Below, piece after piece: positions 7,172 through 14,892 of a stretch of 32,735 nt of DNA. The translations under genes were made by a program, and so were the position numbers. The notes beneath the pieces are model-generated. The model was not told the origin of the DNA. It ran no database searches and worked only from the letters and a program-made list of their open reading frames with translations. Position 1 is the stretch's first letter. Every line of letters begins with the position of its first letter. The stretch comes from Peptococcaceae bacterium (GTDB taxonomy: Bacteria; Bacillota; Desulfotomaculia; Desulfotomaculales; Pelotomaculaceae): NCBI GenBank assembly GCA_012518875.1, contig JAAYRI010000017.1:1-32735 (forward strand), given 5' to 3'.

Positions 7172-8197
7172 CTATCTTTTGACCACCCTTTTTTTGCTGG
7201 CGGCGCTGATTATGCCCATGTTGTGCAGTGCTCGTCCAGTTCCTTTGGCCACACAGGACATCGGATCCTCAGCTATATAGATCGGCAGCCCGGTTTCCCG
7301 GCACAAAAGCCTGTCCACGCCATCCAGCAGCGCCCCGCCGCCGGTGAGGATGATCCCCTTATTCACTATGTCGGCAGCCAGTTCCGGCGGGGTGTTTTCC
7401 AGCACCTCTTTTACGCCGCTGACAATAACATCCAGTATTTCCTTAATGGCATCATGGACTTGCCAGCGGGAAACCACAACCCCCCGGGGCAAACCGGAAA
7501 GCATGTCCCGGCCGCGGATTTCCATACTATTGTTGTCTGCTCCCTGCAGGTCGGCAGTACCTATTTCCATTTTTAACTCTTCGCCGGTGCGCTCACCAAT
7601 GGCCAGGCTACATTCCCGGCGGATGTATTTGACGATCGCTTCATCTATTTTATCTCCCCCCATTCGCAGGGACTTACTGCAGACGATTCCACCGAGAGAA
7701 AGGACAGCGATGTCGCATGTACCCCCGCCAATATCAACAACCATCGTACCGCTGGGCTGGGAAATGTCCAAGTCTGCCCCCAAAGCGGCCGCCAGAGGTT
7801 CTTCAATCAGGTAAGCCTCTTTGGCCCCGGCCTGGATAGCCGCCTGCTTTACCGCTCGCACCTCAACTCCGGTCACCCCGGAGGGAATACAGATCATCAG
7901 GCGGGGGCGCAAAAAGAATTTCCAGCCCCCATCTGCCTTGCTGATAAAATATCGCAGCATTTTCTCCGTCACATCATAGTCCGCAATCACCCCATCACGT
8001 AGCGGGCGCAGGGCAATAATGTTCCCGGGGGTACGACCCAGCATCTGGCGGGCCTCAGCACCGACTGCGATAATTCGCCCATTTTCTTTATCCAGGGCTA
8101 CAACTGTGGGCTCATGGAGTACAACCCCTCTATTTTTGACAAATACCATTACATTGGCCGTGCCAAGATCCAAACCAATATCACTACCGGTAAACAT
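7172..8197 (-). CDS. mbl: MreB/Mbl-family cell-shape actin homologue
   Basis: The 341-residue actin-like ATPase forms membrane-associated filaments that guide lateral cell-wall synthesis. The actin-fold nucleotide motifs are present: phosphate-1 DIGLDLGTANVMVF near the N-terminus, phosphate-2 VVDIGGGTCDIAVLSLGG mid-protein, and the adenosine motif GIILTGGGALLDGV near the C-terminus. The length matches MreB/Mbl proteins. I call it Mbl because it directly follows spoIIID, as mbl does in B. subtilis; sequence alone does not separate it from MreB or MreBH. The start has a GAAGGGGG ribosome site. A SigH-type promoter about 110 bases upstream suggests expression at the onset of stationary phase or sporulation, besides any read-through from spoIIID. 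Confidence 0.9.
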   Translation of the reverse strand: MFTGSDIGLDLGTANVMVFVKNRGVVLHEPTVVALDKENGRIIAVGAEARQMLGRTPGNIIALRPLRDGVIADYDVTEKMLRYFISKADGGWKFFLRPRLMICIPSGVTGVEVRAVKQAAIQAGAKEAYLIEEPLAAALGADLDISQPSGTMVVDIGGGTCDIAVLSLGGIVCSKSLRMGGDKIDEAIVKYIRRECSLAIGERTGEELKMEIGTADLQGADNNSMEIRGRDMLSGLPRGVVVSRWQVHDAIKEILDVIVSGVKEVLENTPPELAADIVNKGIILTGGGALLDGVDRLLCRETGLPIYIAEDPMSCVAKGTGRALHNMGIISAASKKRVVKR

Positions 8198-8302
8198 TGC
8201 TTGTCCCCCTTCGGTGTCCGAGAAATATATGGGTCGCGTCCCTTTCCTTTGGTGGATTTAACGGTGGGATTTGGGTAAAGGTTCTAGATCCAGATTAGGG
8301 TA

Positions 8303-8331
8303 ATATTCTACCTCTTTCGTCAAAATCCCTT
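8303..8331 (-). promoter_or_regulatory. SigH-type promoter of mbl
   Basis: Reading leftward, -35 AAGGGATTT (8323-8331; one base off consensus) and -10 GTAGAATAT (8303-8311; full match) are 11 bases apart. From the -35 box through the -10 box it is strikingly similar to the element in front of the surface-protein gene. The -35 box overlaps a small hairpin (ATCCC/GGGAT) that follows the spoIIID stop and may act as a weak terminator. Confidence 0.6.
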
Positions 8332-8345
8332 TTGTGGGATGTTTT

Positions 8346-8597
8346 TCAGGCCAAATCTTTATATTTTCTTCTGGTGGCTTCCCCGCCCCGCAGGTGCCGT
8401 TCCGCCTTGTTGTATTCCAGTACTGCCTTAATTTCTTTTGCCAACTGTTTATTTAGAGAAGGCAGGCGCTCAGTCATATCCTTATGCACCGTGCTTTTAC
8501 TGACCTTGAACACTTGGGCCGCCTGCCTTACCGTAGCTTTGGTCCTCAATATATAGGAACAGATATCTAGAACCCGCCTTTGAATATAATCCTGCAT
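8346..8597 (-). CDS. spoIIID: Sporulation transcription regulator SpoIIID
   Basis: A small DNA-binding protein (83 residues) that activates and represses mother-cell genes during sporulation after SigE. A helix-turn-helix lies at about residues 22-46 (VRQAAQVFKVSKSTVHKDM) followed by TERLP, and the conserved basic HLRGGEATRRKYK closes the protein; both are hallmarks of SpoIIID. The start is the ATG at 8597, with GGAGGT upstream and homologous MQDYIQRR at the N-terminus; a longer in-frame start at 8699 adds residues unlike the family. B. subtilis SpoIIID is about ten residues longer at the C-terminus. The gene sits directly upstream of mbl, the conserved arrangement. I could not identify a convincing SigE promoter upstream. 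Confidence 0.95.
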   Translation of the reverse strand: MQDYIQRRVLDICSYILRTKATVRQAAQVFKVSKSTVHKDMTERLPSLNKQLAKEIKAVLEYNKAERHLRGGEATRRKYKDLA

Positions 8598-8914
8598 TAC
8601 CCTACCTCCAATTTTAGCCGTGGAAGAAACCTCTCTATGCCCGGCATAAAAGACTGACCGGTGGTTAGCTGATGTCGGAAAAAGGCTTTTTATTTCCATT
8701 AGACTTACTTTCTCTAGATATATATGGCCGGAGCGGGTAATAAATGTGCCTGCAGGTAAGGAAAGAAGCTAGAAGGTATTTCCTCCAGATTTATTATCGG
8801 GTGCCACGAATTACCTTTGTATTGTTACAAAACGAAATACAGGTTGATTGGGCCAAAAAAGGCAGCAGGTTAAAAAAATCAGCCTTAATTAACCGCATTA
8901 GCCCGACGGGGCTT

Positions 8915-8943
8915 TTGACATTATATTCTTGTTAAAATAACAT
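8915..8943 (+). promoter_or_regulatory. SigA-type promoter of the tetR-exporter operon
   Basis: A perfect TTGACA (8915-8920), a 17-base spacer and TAACAT (8938-8943). The predicted start, near 8950, is just before the palindromic operator, so a bound repressor would block initiation. Confidence 0.75.
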
Positions 8944-8953
8944 AAGGAAATGG

Positions 8954-8967
8954 ACTGACTGGTCAGT
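8954..8967 (+). promoter_or_regulatory. Probable TetR operator
   Basis: Perfect inverted repeat ACTGAC-TG-GTCAGT immediately downstream of the -10 box and before the tetR ribosome site. Its position and symmetry are those of an autoregulatory operator for a homodimeric TetR repressor. Confidence 0.7.
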
Positions 8968-8985
8968 ATAAAAAGGGGCGGACAT

Positions 8986-9612
8986 ATGAAAAGATCACCA
9001 TTTTCCTCCGTGTTTAGAGGCGGAACAGTTGATGACAGCAGGCATTTTCTCCGCATTGCCGCTCAAGCATTCGCCAAAAAAGGCTATCACAGGACCACCG
9101 TTGATGAGGTTGCCGGAGCTCTTGGGGTCGCCAAGGGAACAATCTATTATCACTTTAAAAGCAAGGAGGAGCTGTATCTGGCCGTTATTCATGAAGGCAT
9201 ATACCTGCTGGAGGAACAAATGCGCGCCAGCATATCCAATGTAGAAACACCTGCCGAAAAAATAAAAAAAATAATCGACTGTATACTTTCTTTCGTTGAA
9301 AAGGAAAACGGCCTGGTCTTTTTGTTTATTAAGGAGCTCTGCGGCACAGAAATACAAAGAACAGTTCAAGCCCGGATGCTTTGCGGTAGTTTAAAAATCA
9401 TCCACAATGTGCTTGAGGAAGGATTGGAAAACGGCTCTTTTAAAAATGTAAATGCTGAAATAACGGCTAGATCACTTTACGGCATGATTATCATTTCAGC
9501 ACTGCATTATCTCAGCTTCTCGGAAAAAATCCCACACGATCAGGTCATAAAATCTGTAGAAAAGGTTTTTTTGGAGGGTACACTGGCAGCGGAGCACAGG
9601 GGGGATTCTTAA
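8986..9612 (+). CDS. TetR/AcrR-family transcriptional repressor
   Basis: The 208-residue protein has an N-terminal TetR helix-turn-helix at about residues 20-65 (TTVDEVAGALGVAKGTIYYH, then FKSKEELY) and a variable helical C-terminal ligand domain. The start has an AAGGGGCGG site 4 bases upstream. It is the first gene of a five-gene operon with an HlyD-like adaptor, an ATPase and two permeases, and its stop overlaps the next start by one base. In E. coli the same order occurs as cecR-ybhGFSR, so it probably represses its own exporter in the absence of an inducing compound. The palindrome at 8954-8967 is its likely operator. The inducer is unknown. Confidence 0.92.
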   Translation: MKRSPFSSVFRGGTVDDSRHFLRIAAQAFAKKGYHRTTVDEVAGALGVAKGTIYYHFKSKEELYLAVIHEGIYLLEEQMRASISNVETPAEKIKKIIDCILSFVEKENGLVFLFIKELCGTEIQRTVQARMLCGSLKIIHNVLEEGLENGSFKNVNAEITARSLYGMIIISALHYLSFSEKIPHDQVIKSVEKVFLEGTLAAEHRGDS

Positions 9613-10670
9613 TGGATATTTTAAAAACCACGAAAACAAAAAAAATCCTGACCACTCTTTTGTTTCTAGCCATAATCACCATCATTTTAGTGCTGTTTTT
9701 TTCTCTTAACAAAAGCCGGACGGCAGCTACAGAAGCCCAAAACAGCCTGACCGCCACCGGTACGGTGGAGGCCAGGAAAGTGACGGCCTCCTTTAAAATT
9801 CCCGGCAGAATTGAAAGCATGTTGGTTGAGGAAGGCAGCGAGGTCCGGGAGGGACAGGAACTTGCACGTCTGGATGATCGGGAGTTAGGTGCCAAGCTTA
9901 GTCAGGCGGACGGTGCCTTTGAGGCAGCGAGGGCCCAGGCCCGCCTGGCCGAAAACTCCATTCTGTTAACCAGCCGGCAGATTGAAACTGCCATTGAACA
10001 GGCTCAGGCCAGGGTATCCCAGGCGGAGGTAGGATTGAATACAGCCCAGGATCTGTATGAAAAGATGAAGGAACTGTACGAAAATGCAGCCGTTGCCGAA
10101 AAAACATATACAGACGCCAAAAACAACTATATCCTGGCCCAGGGCGTGCTCAGGGAAGCGCAAGCAGCCCTGGATCAAGCCCAGACGGCACGTCTTAAAA
10201 TAGATCTGGCTCAGGCCGAATATGAAGCAGCGACCGGCCAGAGCGATCAAGCCGGTGGCGCCGTACATGAGGCCCGGGCCTACCTGGACAACACCTACCT
10301 GCGGGCGCCCATCTCCGGGTTCATAACCCAGAAGTACCTGGAACAAGGAGAAATGGCCAATGCGGGCACGCCGGTATTTGAAATATCAGACCTGCTGCAT
10401 ACCTATGTAAAGGTTTTTATCAGTGAGGAAAAAATCGGCCGGGTTCATCTGGGTCAGGATGTGGAAATCACCGTGGCTTCATACCCGGATCAAGTTTACC
10501 ACGGTAATGTGGTGTGGATCAATGACGCCGGTGAATTCGCTGTACATAAGGCGGTAAATGAGCAGTACGACCATGATATACGCAGCTTTGAGGTTAAAAT
10601 AGATGTACCTAATGCGAACCTGAGCCTTAAAACCGGTATGACTGCACGGGTAAATATTATTGAAGGCTAA
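9612..10670 (+). CDS. HlyD-family membrane-fusion/adaptor protein (YbhG-like)
   Basis: The 352-residue protein starts with a single membrane anchor (about residues 12-35). Then come one half of a biotinyl-lipoyl-like domain (VTASFKIPGRIESMLVEEGS), a long Ala/Gln-rich coiled coil (about 95-215), the second lipoyl half (TYLRAPISGFITQKYLEQGE) and beta-barrel segments to the end. It is the periplasmic-adaptor type (YbhG, YhiI); in a Gram-positive cell it would extend into the wall region and couple the ABC permeases to export. Its ATG overlaps the tetR stop (TAATG), so translation is coupled. The order adaptor, ATPase, permease, permease matches ybhGFSR. Confidence 0.9.
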   Translation: MDILKTTKTKKILTTLLFLAIITIILVLFFSLNKSRTAATEAQNSLTATGTVEARKVTASFKIPGRIESMLVEEGSEVREGQELARLDDRELGAKLSQADGAFEAARAQARLAENSILLTSRQIETAIEQAQARVSQAEVGLNTAQDLYEKMKELYENAAVAEKTYTDAKNNYILAQGVLREAQAALDQAQTARLKIDLAQAEYEAATGQSDQAGGAVHEARAYLDNTYLRAPISGFITQKYLEQGEMANAGTPVFEISDLLHTYVKVFISEEKIGRVHLGQDVEITVASYPDQVYHGNVVWINDAGEFAVHKAVNEQYDHDIRSFEVKIDVPNANLSLKTGMTARVNIIEG

Positions 10671-10693
10671 AATATAAAGGAGATTCTGTCGGC

Positions 10694-11413
10694 ATGACGC
10701 CTTTAATCAAGGTTGAGGATCTAAAACAAACAGCAGGCAAACAAATAATTCTAAATAGCCTTTCTTTCCAGGTTTCTGGGGGTGAATGTCTGGGCCTGTT
10801 TGGTGCCCGGGGAGCGGGAAAGACAACCTTGCTTCATATTCTGGCGGGAGTCAATCGGTTTAAATCGGGCCGGGTAGAAATTCTGGGCTGTGATATTAAA
10901 AAAAATGGGGCCTATAAAAAGCAGATGGGACTGATCACCCAAAAGCAAAGCCTTTTTAAGGATTTACGAGCATACGAAAACCTTGACTTTATTGCAGCGC
11001 TAAAAGGTGCTGATAAAAATAACATACCGGACCTGGTGCAACGATTGGCATTGCATGATATTTTGGGGGAACCGGTTGCAAAGCTGGACGCCGGGGTTTA
11101 CCAGAGACTGTCTATGGCTTGCGCCTTATTAAATGAACCCCGGGTTTTGATCGCCGATGATCTAATAAACAACATTGACCCTTTTTCCCAGAGCATTATC
11201 CACAGGGAGTTGGATTCCTTTTTGGAAGGCGGCGGCGCCTGCGTCTGGGGCTTCAGCCGCATCGAATTCTGCCGCTATACAAGCAAGGTTGGTTGGCTGG
11301 AAAAGGGCACACTGACCCCCTACTCACCCCAGGCAGTTCTGGAAGAGTGGGATCGCCGGTGGCATCACATTGCACAGCAAAAGGAACAGCAAAGTGGTGA
11401 AAGCCATGCTTAG
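10694..11413 (+). CDS. ABC transporter ATPase, single degenerate nucleotide-binding domain
   Basis: One ABC domain of 239 residues, meant to power the two following permeases. Walker A is intact (GARGAGKTT, 37-45) and a Q-loop Gln is present (Gln83). Other parts have decayed: the signature is LDAGV (131-135) instead of LSGGQ, Walker B reads VLIADD (151-156) with Asp where the catalytic Glu should be, and the H-loop His is missing (WGFSR, about 185-189). The E. coli counterpart YbhF carries two ABC domains in about 580 residues. As I recall, its N-terminal half also lacks the H-loop His, so this protein may correspond to that half alone. No second domain is encoded in the operon. The start has an AAAGGAGA ribosome site. 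ATPase activity is uncertain. Confidence 0.88.
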   Translation: MTPLIKVEDLKQTAGKQIILNSLSFQVSGGECLGLFGARGAGKTTLLHILAGVNRFKSGRVEILGCDIKKNGAYKKQMGLITQKQSLFKDLRAYENLDFIAALKGADKNNIPDLVQRLALHDILGEPVAKLDAGVYQRLSMACALLNEPRVLIADDLINNIDPFSQSIIHRELDSFLEGGGACVWGFSRIEFCRYTSKVGWLEKGTLTPYSPQAVLEEWDRRWHHIAQQKEQQSGESHA

Positions 11414-12548
11414 TCAGTACCTGGCCATCGCCCGCCGTGAAATTCTTCTAATCTGGCGGGATAAGGACCTGCGTTATATTTTGTTACTCGGCCCCCTGGT
11501 TGGGCTGCTGCTTTTCTATGCCATATATAGCCGCCAGGCGCTGGTAGAAATCCCTGCTGCAATTGTGGATCTGGATCGCTCCCATGCCAGTCAGGAGCTG
11601 ATTAAAAACATTGGGGCCGCGGAAAATTTAAGGATTACTACCTTTGCTGAAAGTTACAACGAGCTGGAGGATTTAATAGCAAAGGGCACTGTTGTAACCG
11701 GAATAGTAATCCCGGAAAATTACGGCAGGGACTTATCTCTTGCCCGGCAGACACGGCTAGCCATGATCGTAGACGGCAGCAATATGATTTATGCCACCAA
11801 CGCCACAAGCACCATGCTGGCTGTTAGCCGTACCCTTGGTGCCCAGGCAGGCATTAAAACCCTTATCGGTAAGGGCATTGCACCGGGCCAGGCCACAGCA
11901 GCTTATCAATCTGTCACCTACAGGGAGGAGGCCTGGTTTAACCCCACGTTAAACTATGCCTATTTTGTTGTCCTTGCTTTAGCCCTGAACATGTGGCAGC
12001 AGTGTTGCACCTTGGTTGCCTGTATGACCATTGTAGGGGAAACCTATGCTGCCAGTTGGTGCCAAATCAAATCATTGGGGATCTCCCGGCTGAAGCTATT
12101 CATCAGCAAATCCACCACACAAATTGCTGCATTTATTGCTGCATTGCTGCCGGTGTTTTTTCTGGCCATGATGGTGTTCAAGCTACCGCTACACTGCAGT
12201 CTTCCTTTGTTTTTCTTATTCAACCTGGCTTTTGCCGTGGCCTTGCATAGTGTTGGCGTCCTGGCTTCCAGCATTGCCCGGACCCCTGTAAACGCCGCCA
12301 GGTTTGGCATGCTCATTGCGCTGCCTTCATTTTTACTTTCCGGCTACACCTACCCGCTGGAGTCAATGCCGGGCCTGCTACAAACAGCCGCCCAGGCACT
12401 GCCACAAACCTGGTATTTTCAGGGGATAAATCTGCTATCTTTTAAAAATCCCGGTTATGCCTTGATGTCCCCGTATTTCCTGGCGTTCCTGCTCATTTCA
12501 GCAGTATGTTATACCACGTCGGCAATTATAGTGGCCAAAAAAGCCTAA
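11406..12548 (+). CDS. ABC-2 type permease (YbhS/YbhR-like), first copy
   Basis: A 380-residue integral membrane protein with the ABC-2 layout: a membrane segment near the N-terminus (about 25-45), a large outer domain (about 45-190, containing AAIVDLDRSHASQELIKNI and IVIPENYGRDL, typical of this family), then five or six C-terminal membrane helices. The preferred start is ATG 11406, overlapping the end of the ATPase gene by 8 bases (ATGCTTAG); GTG codons at 11394 and 11397 or a TTG at 11370 would lengthen it. It pairs with the next gene as a heterodimeric pore. YbhS/YbhR relatives export cations or drugs; the substrate here is unknown. Confidence 0.88.
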   Translation: MLSQYLAIARREILLIWRDKDLRYILLLGPLVGLLLFYAIYSRQALVEIPAAIVDLDRSHASQELIKNIGAAENLRITTFAESYNELEDLIAKGTVVTGIVIPENYGRDLSLARQTRLAMIVDGSNMIYATNATSTMLAVSRTLGAQAGIKTLIGKGIAPGQATAAYQSVTYREEAWFNPTLNYAYFVVLALALNMWQQCCTLVACMTIVGETYAASWCQIKSLGISRLKLFISKSTTQIAAFIAALLPVFFLAMMVFKLPLHCSLPLFFLFNLAFAVALHSVGVLASSIARTPVNAARFGMLIALPSFLLSGYTYPLESMPGLLQTAAQALPQTWYFQGINLLSFKNPGYALMSPYFLAFLLISAVCYTTSAIIVAKKA

Positions 12549-12589
12549 TCAAACAGAAGCATTTAGCAATAGAAAGGTGACTGACTGGA

Positions 12590-13750
12590 TTGAGGCAGAT
12601 TCTTTACATAACCTATTATGAAATGATCCACATTTTCAAAGATAAGATACTACTGCTGCTGATATTTATTGTGCCGCTATTGTATGGGATCTTTTTCGGC
12701 GCTGTTTACTCCCAGGGCATTCTCTCCGATATACCCCTGGCAGTTGTCGACCTTGACCAATCCGCACTCAGCCGGGAAGTAGTAAAGTCCTTTGAAAACA
12801 GCCCGCGTTTCCACGTTGTTGATGATATTACAACATATCCCCTGTTGAAAAAGGGCATGGGGGAAAATACAGTACGCGCCGGAATCGTGATTCCTGAAAA
12901 TTTTGCCGGTGATACCGCCCTGAGTAAGGGAACAAAAATTTTGACTGTCTATGATGGGTCAAATTTAATCTGGGGTTATAACATCCGCAAATACACCCAG
13001 GAGGTGATTAACCAGTTTAGCAGTTACCAGGCCTCATCATATATGGCTGGTTTGGGGTTATCTAAAAAGGAAATCATTAATGTACTGGACACAATATCAA
13101 CAAATATCACTGTTTGGCACAACCCCACCTTCAGCTATGCATCCTATATGCTGTATGGCCTTATTATGCTGGTGATTCACCAGATCTACCTCCTTAGTGT
13201 TAGCCTAACAGTAACCAGGGAAAAAGAAAACAATTGCTGGATACAGTTCCTCTGCTCTCCATTGCCGTCATGGAAAATTTTCCTCGGCAAGGCACTGCCC
13301 TATTCTTTAACCGCCTTCATGAATTACTGCCTGCTGCTGTGGTTTATTTCCAGTTTTATGCATTTAAAAATTAATGGCTCCATAACCTTAATCATGTTAC
13401 TGGGCCTGCTATACACTGCAGCAGTCACCAGTGTTGGATTTTATATCTCACTGGTGGCCAGGAATTCCCTCCAGTCCACCAGATACATTATGCTCCTATC
13501 GGTTCCCCTGCTTATGGTTTCCGGCTATACCTGGCCCCAGACCCATATCCCGGCTTTCATAAACAGTTTTGCCCGCCTGCTCCCCTTTACCTGGATGGCT
13601 GAAGGGCTGAGAAATATTGCCCTTAAGAACCTGGGGGTCAACAGCCTGACTCCGGCTATTTTGGCCCTCTCCCTCATGTTGGTTGCGGGAATATTGCTTG
13701 TCCTGACCTTTAAAAAAGTCCTAAAACGAGAAAATCATATCGAGGTCTAA
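12590..13750 (+). CDS. ABC-2 type permease (YbhS/YbhR-like), second copy
   Basis: This 386-residue paralogue of the preceding permease has the same plan: N-terminal membrane segment (about 20-40), outer domain with LAVVDLDQSALSREVVKSFE and GIVIPENFAGD, then C-terminal membrane helices ending in a basic tail. The start is a TTG at 12590 with AGGTGA 9 bases upstream; no ATG is available near it. It closes the tetR-exporter operon. No clear intrinsic terminator follows, and the convergent spoIID gene ends only 20 bases away. Two similar but distinct permeases point to a heterodimer, as in YbhSR. Confidence 0.88.
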   Translation: MRQILYITYYEMIHIFKDKILLLLIFIVPLLYGIFFGAVYSQGILSDIPLAVVDLDQSALSREVVKSFENSPRFHVVDDITTYPLLKKGMGENTVRAGIVIPENFAGDTALSKGTKILTVYDGSNLIWGYNIRKYTQEVINQFSSYQASSYMAGLGLSKKEIINVLDTISTNITVWHNPTFSYASYMLYGLIMLVIHQIYLLSVSLTVTREKENNCWIQFLCSPLPSWKIFLGKALPYSLTAFMNYCLLLWFISSFMHLKINGSITLIMLLGLLYTAAVTSVGFYISLVARNSLQSTRYIMLLSVPLLMVSGYTWPQTHIPAFINSFARLLPFTWMAEGLRNIALKNLGVNSLTPAILALSLMLVAGILLVLTFKKVLKRENHIEV

Positions 13751-13770
13751 TATCCAGGCGACATTGCGGG

Positions 13771-14730
13771 TCAGGGGGCAGCAGTGATTTCTGCCCCGCT
13801 GTAATAATGGCTTAAAATAACCCGGTAATCATAACCATGATCGGCCAGTCCTTTGGCCCCAGACTGGCAAAGGCCTACACCATGGCCATGTCCGGTAGTG
13901 GTAAAGGTGATCGTATCGTCTTCAATATCCCAGGTAAATTTCGTAGATTGCAGATTCAGTAGATCCCGCACCGCTGCCGCCGTTAGTTGACGGTTTCCAA
14001 TCTGCAAGGTCTTCGGTCTCCCTGTGCCTGTCTTTTCCAGTAGTTTAATATCTGTTTCCATTGTGTTTTGCCCCGACACCGGGATTGCAGACAAAGAGGT
14101 CCCCAGGGCCTGGTCTATTTGGGCCAGGCTATAGGATGCTGTTGAAGAGGGATTTGGAGCGGTATCATAGGGACAAGGGACACTCTTTAGGTAGGGTGCC
14201 TGGTAGGCCCACACATCTGCCGCATTTTCTGTCCGGCCGCCGCATGAGGCGTGATAGACGGCATCAATTAACTCCCCCTGATAGGTAAGCACCTGCCCCC
14301 TGGTCTCATCCACCGCCTTTTTCACCTTATAGTAATATTTGTAGTAGCGAACAGCACCCCAACGTTTTTTCAGCTCCTCGCGGGGCAGCCAGGCCTGACT
14401 ATGGCCCGGATCATCGCATACATCGGCACCGGGATGCAGTGCGTTAGGTGCATCTGCTGTTTTAACCCGTTTAAGGGCATAGGTTCTGGAAGCGACAGCC
14501 TGTGCCTTGAGGGCATCGAGGGGAAATTCAGCCGGCATTTCTGCCCCTACCACCCCCACTAGATAGTCCTCCATCTGCATGTAGACAATCCTGTCCTCCT
14601 GGTGCTGGTATAACCGCACCACAGTGACACCAGGGAAAAACAGGGCTGGTATCTGCCGGTTCAATAAAAAAGGCAGCCCCACAACCAGAGCAATAATCAA
14701 AAAGGTTGTGCCGTTGAATAGTCTGCGCAT
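13771..14730 (-). CDS. spoIID: Stage II sporulation protein D (septal peptidoglycan lytic transglycosylase)
   Basis: The 319-residue enzyme degrades glycan strands during engulfment of the forespore. An N-terminal membrane anchor (about residues 7-25) is followed by the SpoIID domain with the catalytic-site motif GVVGAEMPAEFPLDALKAQA, where Glu of AEMP corresponds to the essential Glu of B. subtilis SpoIID. The conserved VYHASCGGRTE segment lies mid-protein and the GHGHGVGLCQSGAKGLA motif near the C-terminus. The start is ATG 14730, which has GAGGTG 6 bases upstream, rather than the ATG three codons earlier. It follows ywmB as in Bacillus but without murA between them. Downstream it runs convergently into the exporter operon. 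Confidence 0.95.
   Translation of the reverse strand: MRRLFNGTTFLIIALVVGLPFLLNRQIPALFFPGVTVVRLYQHQEDRIVYMQMEDYLVGVVGAEMPAEFPLDALKAQAVASRTYALKRVKTADAPNALHPGADVCDDPGHSQAWLPREELKKRWGAVRYYKYYYKVKKAVDETRGQVLTYQGELIDAVYHASCGGRTENAADVWAYQAPYLKSVPCPYDTAPNPSSTASYSLAQIDQALGTSLSAIPVSGQNTMETDIKLLEKTGTGRPKTLQIGNRQLTAAAVRDLLNLQSTKFTWDIEDDTITFTTTGHGHGVGLCQSGAKGLADHGYDYRVILSHYYSGAEITAAP
13775..13797. other. Hairpin at the convergent operon ends
   Basis: GGGGCAG (13775-13781) pairs with CTGCCCC (13791-13797) across a 9-base loop. It lies within the last codons of spoIID, 25 bases after the exporter operon. There is no T run on either side, so it is a poor intrinsic terminator and may only slow or protect transcripts. 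Confidence 0.35.
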
Positions 14731-14836
14731 AAAAAACACCTCATGTTAGCAGAACAAACACACCGCCGTTTTCGCAAATTGTGTCCTGGTATGATGCCAA
14801 CACTGCTCTTTCTTCCTGGTAGGAGGCACCTGGTTA

Positions 14837-14866
14837 ATTATACTAATTGGTTGGTATATATATGAC
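14837..14866 (-). promoter_or_regulatory. Weak candidate SigE-type promoter of spoIID
   Basis: Reading leftward, GTCATATAT (14858-14866) resembles the SigE -35 box, and AGTATAAT, which includes TATAAT at 14837-14842, lies 13-14 bases further in the -10 position with three mismatches to CATACAAT. SigE control of spoIID is known in Bacillus; the match here is only partial. Confidence 0.3.
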
Positions 14867-14892
14867 CACCACTTTAGGAAAGTATTCGGGTG

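Larger units (their letters stand above)
8598..8985. other. Divergent region between spoIIID and the tetR cassette
   Basis: No gene is supported here. The right end contains the SigA-type promoter and the operator of the tetR operon. The left part should contain the spoIIID promoter, but I see no clear SigE -35/-10 pair. A short rightward frame at 8744-8935 has neither ribosome site nor recognisable product. Confidence 0.6.

Noticed and set aside
8690-8725. GTCTAAT upstream of spoIIID, like the ECF -10 element
   Set aside because: The base run at the -35 position is CATA, not GAAC, so it is not counted as a member of the ECF set.
8744-8935. Short rightward open frame between spoIIID and tetR
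   Set aside because: No ribosome site, no recognisable product, and it overlaps the tetR promoter.
12579-12588. Second TetR operator between the permease genes
   Set aside because: Only the first ten bases of the palindrome are shared (GACTGACTGG); the second arm is missing and the site lies in the ribosome-site region of the TTG start.
13720-13755. GTCTAA box at the end of the second permease gene, like the ECF -10 element
   Set aside because: No GAAC lies 18 bases upstream, and no gene follows in that direction.
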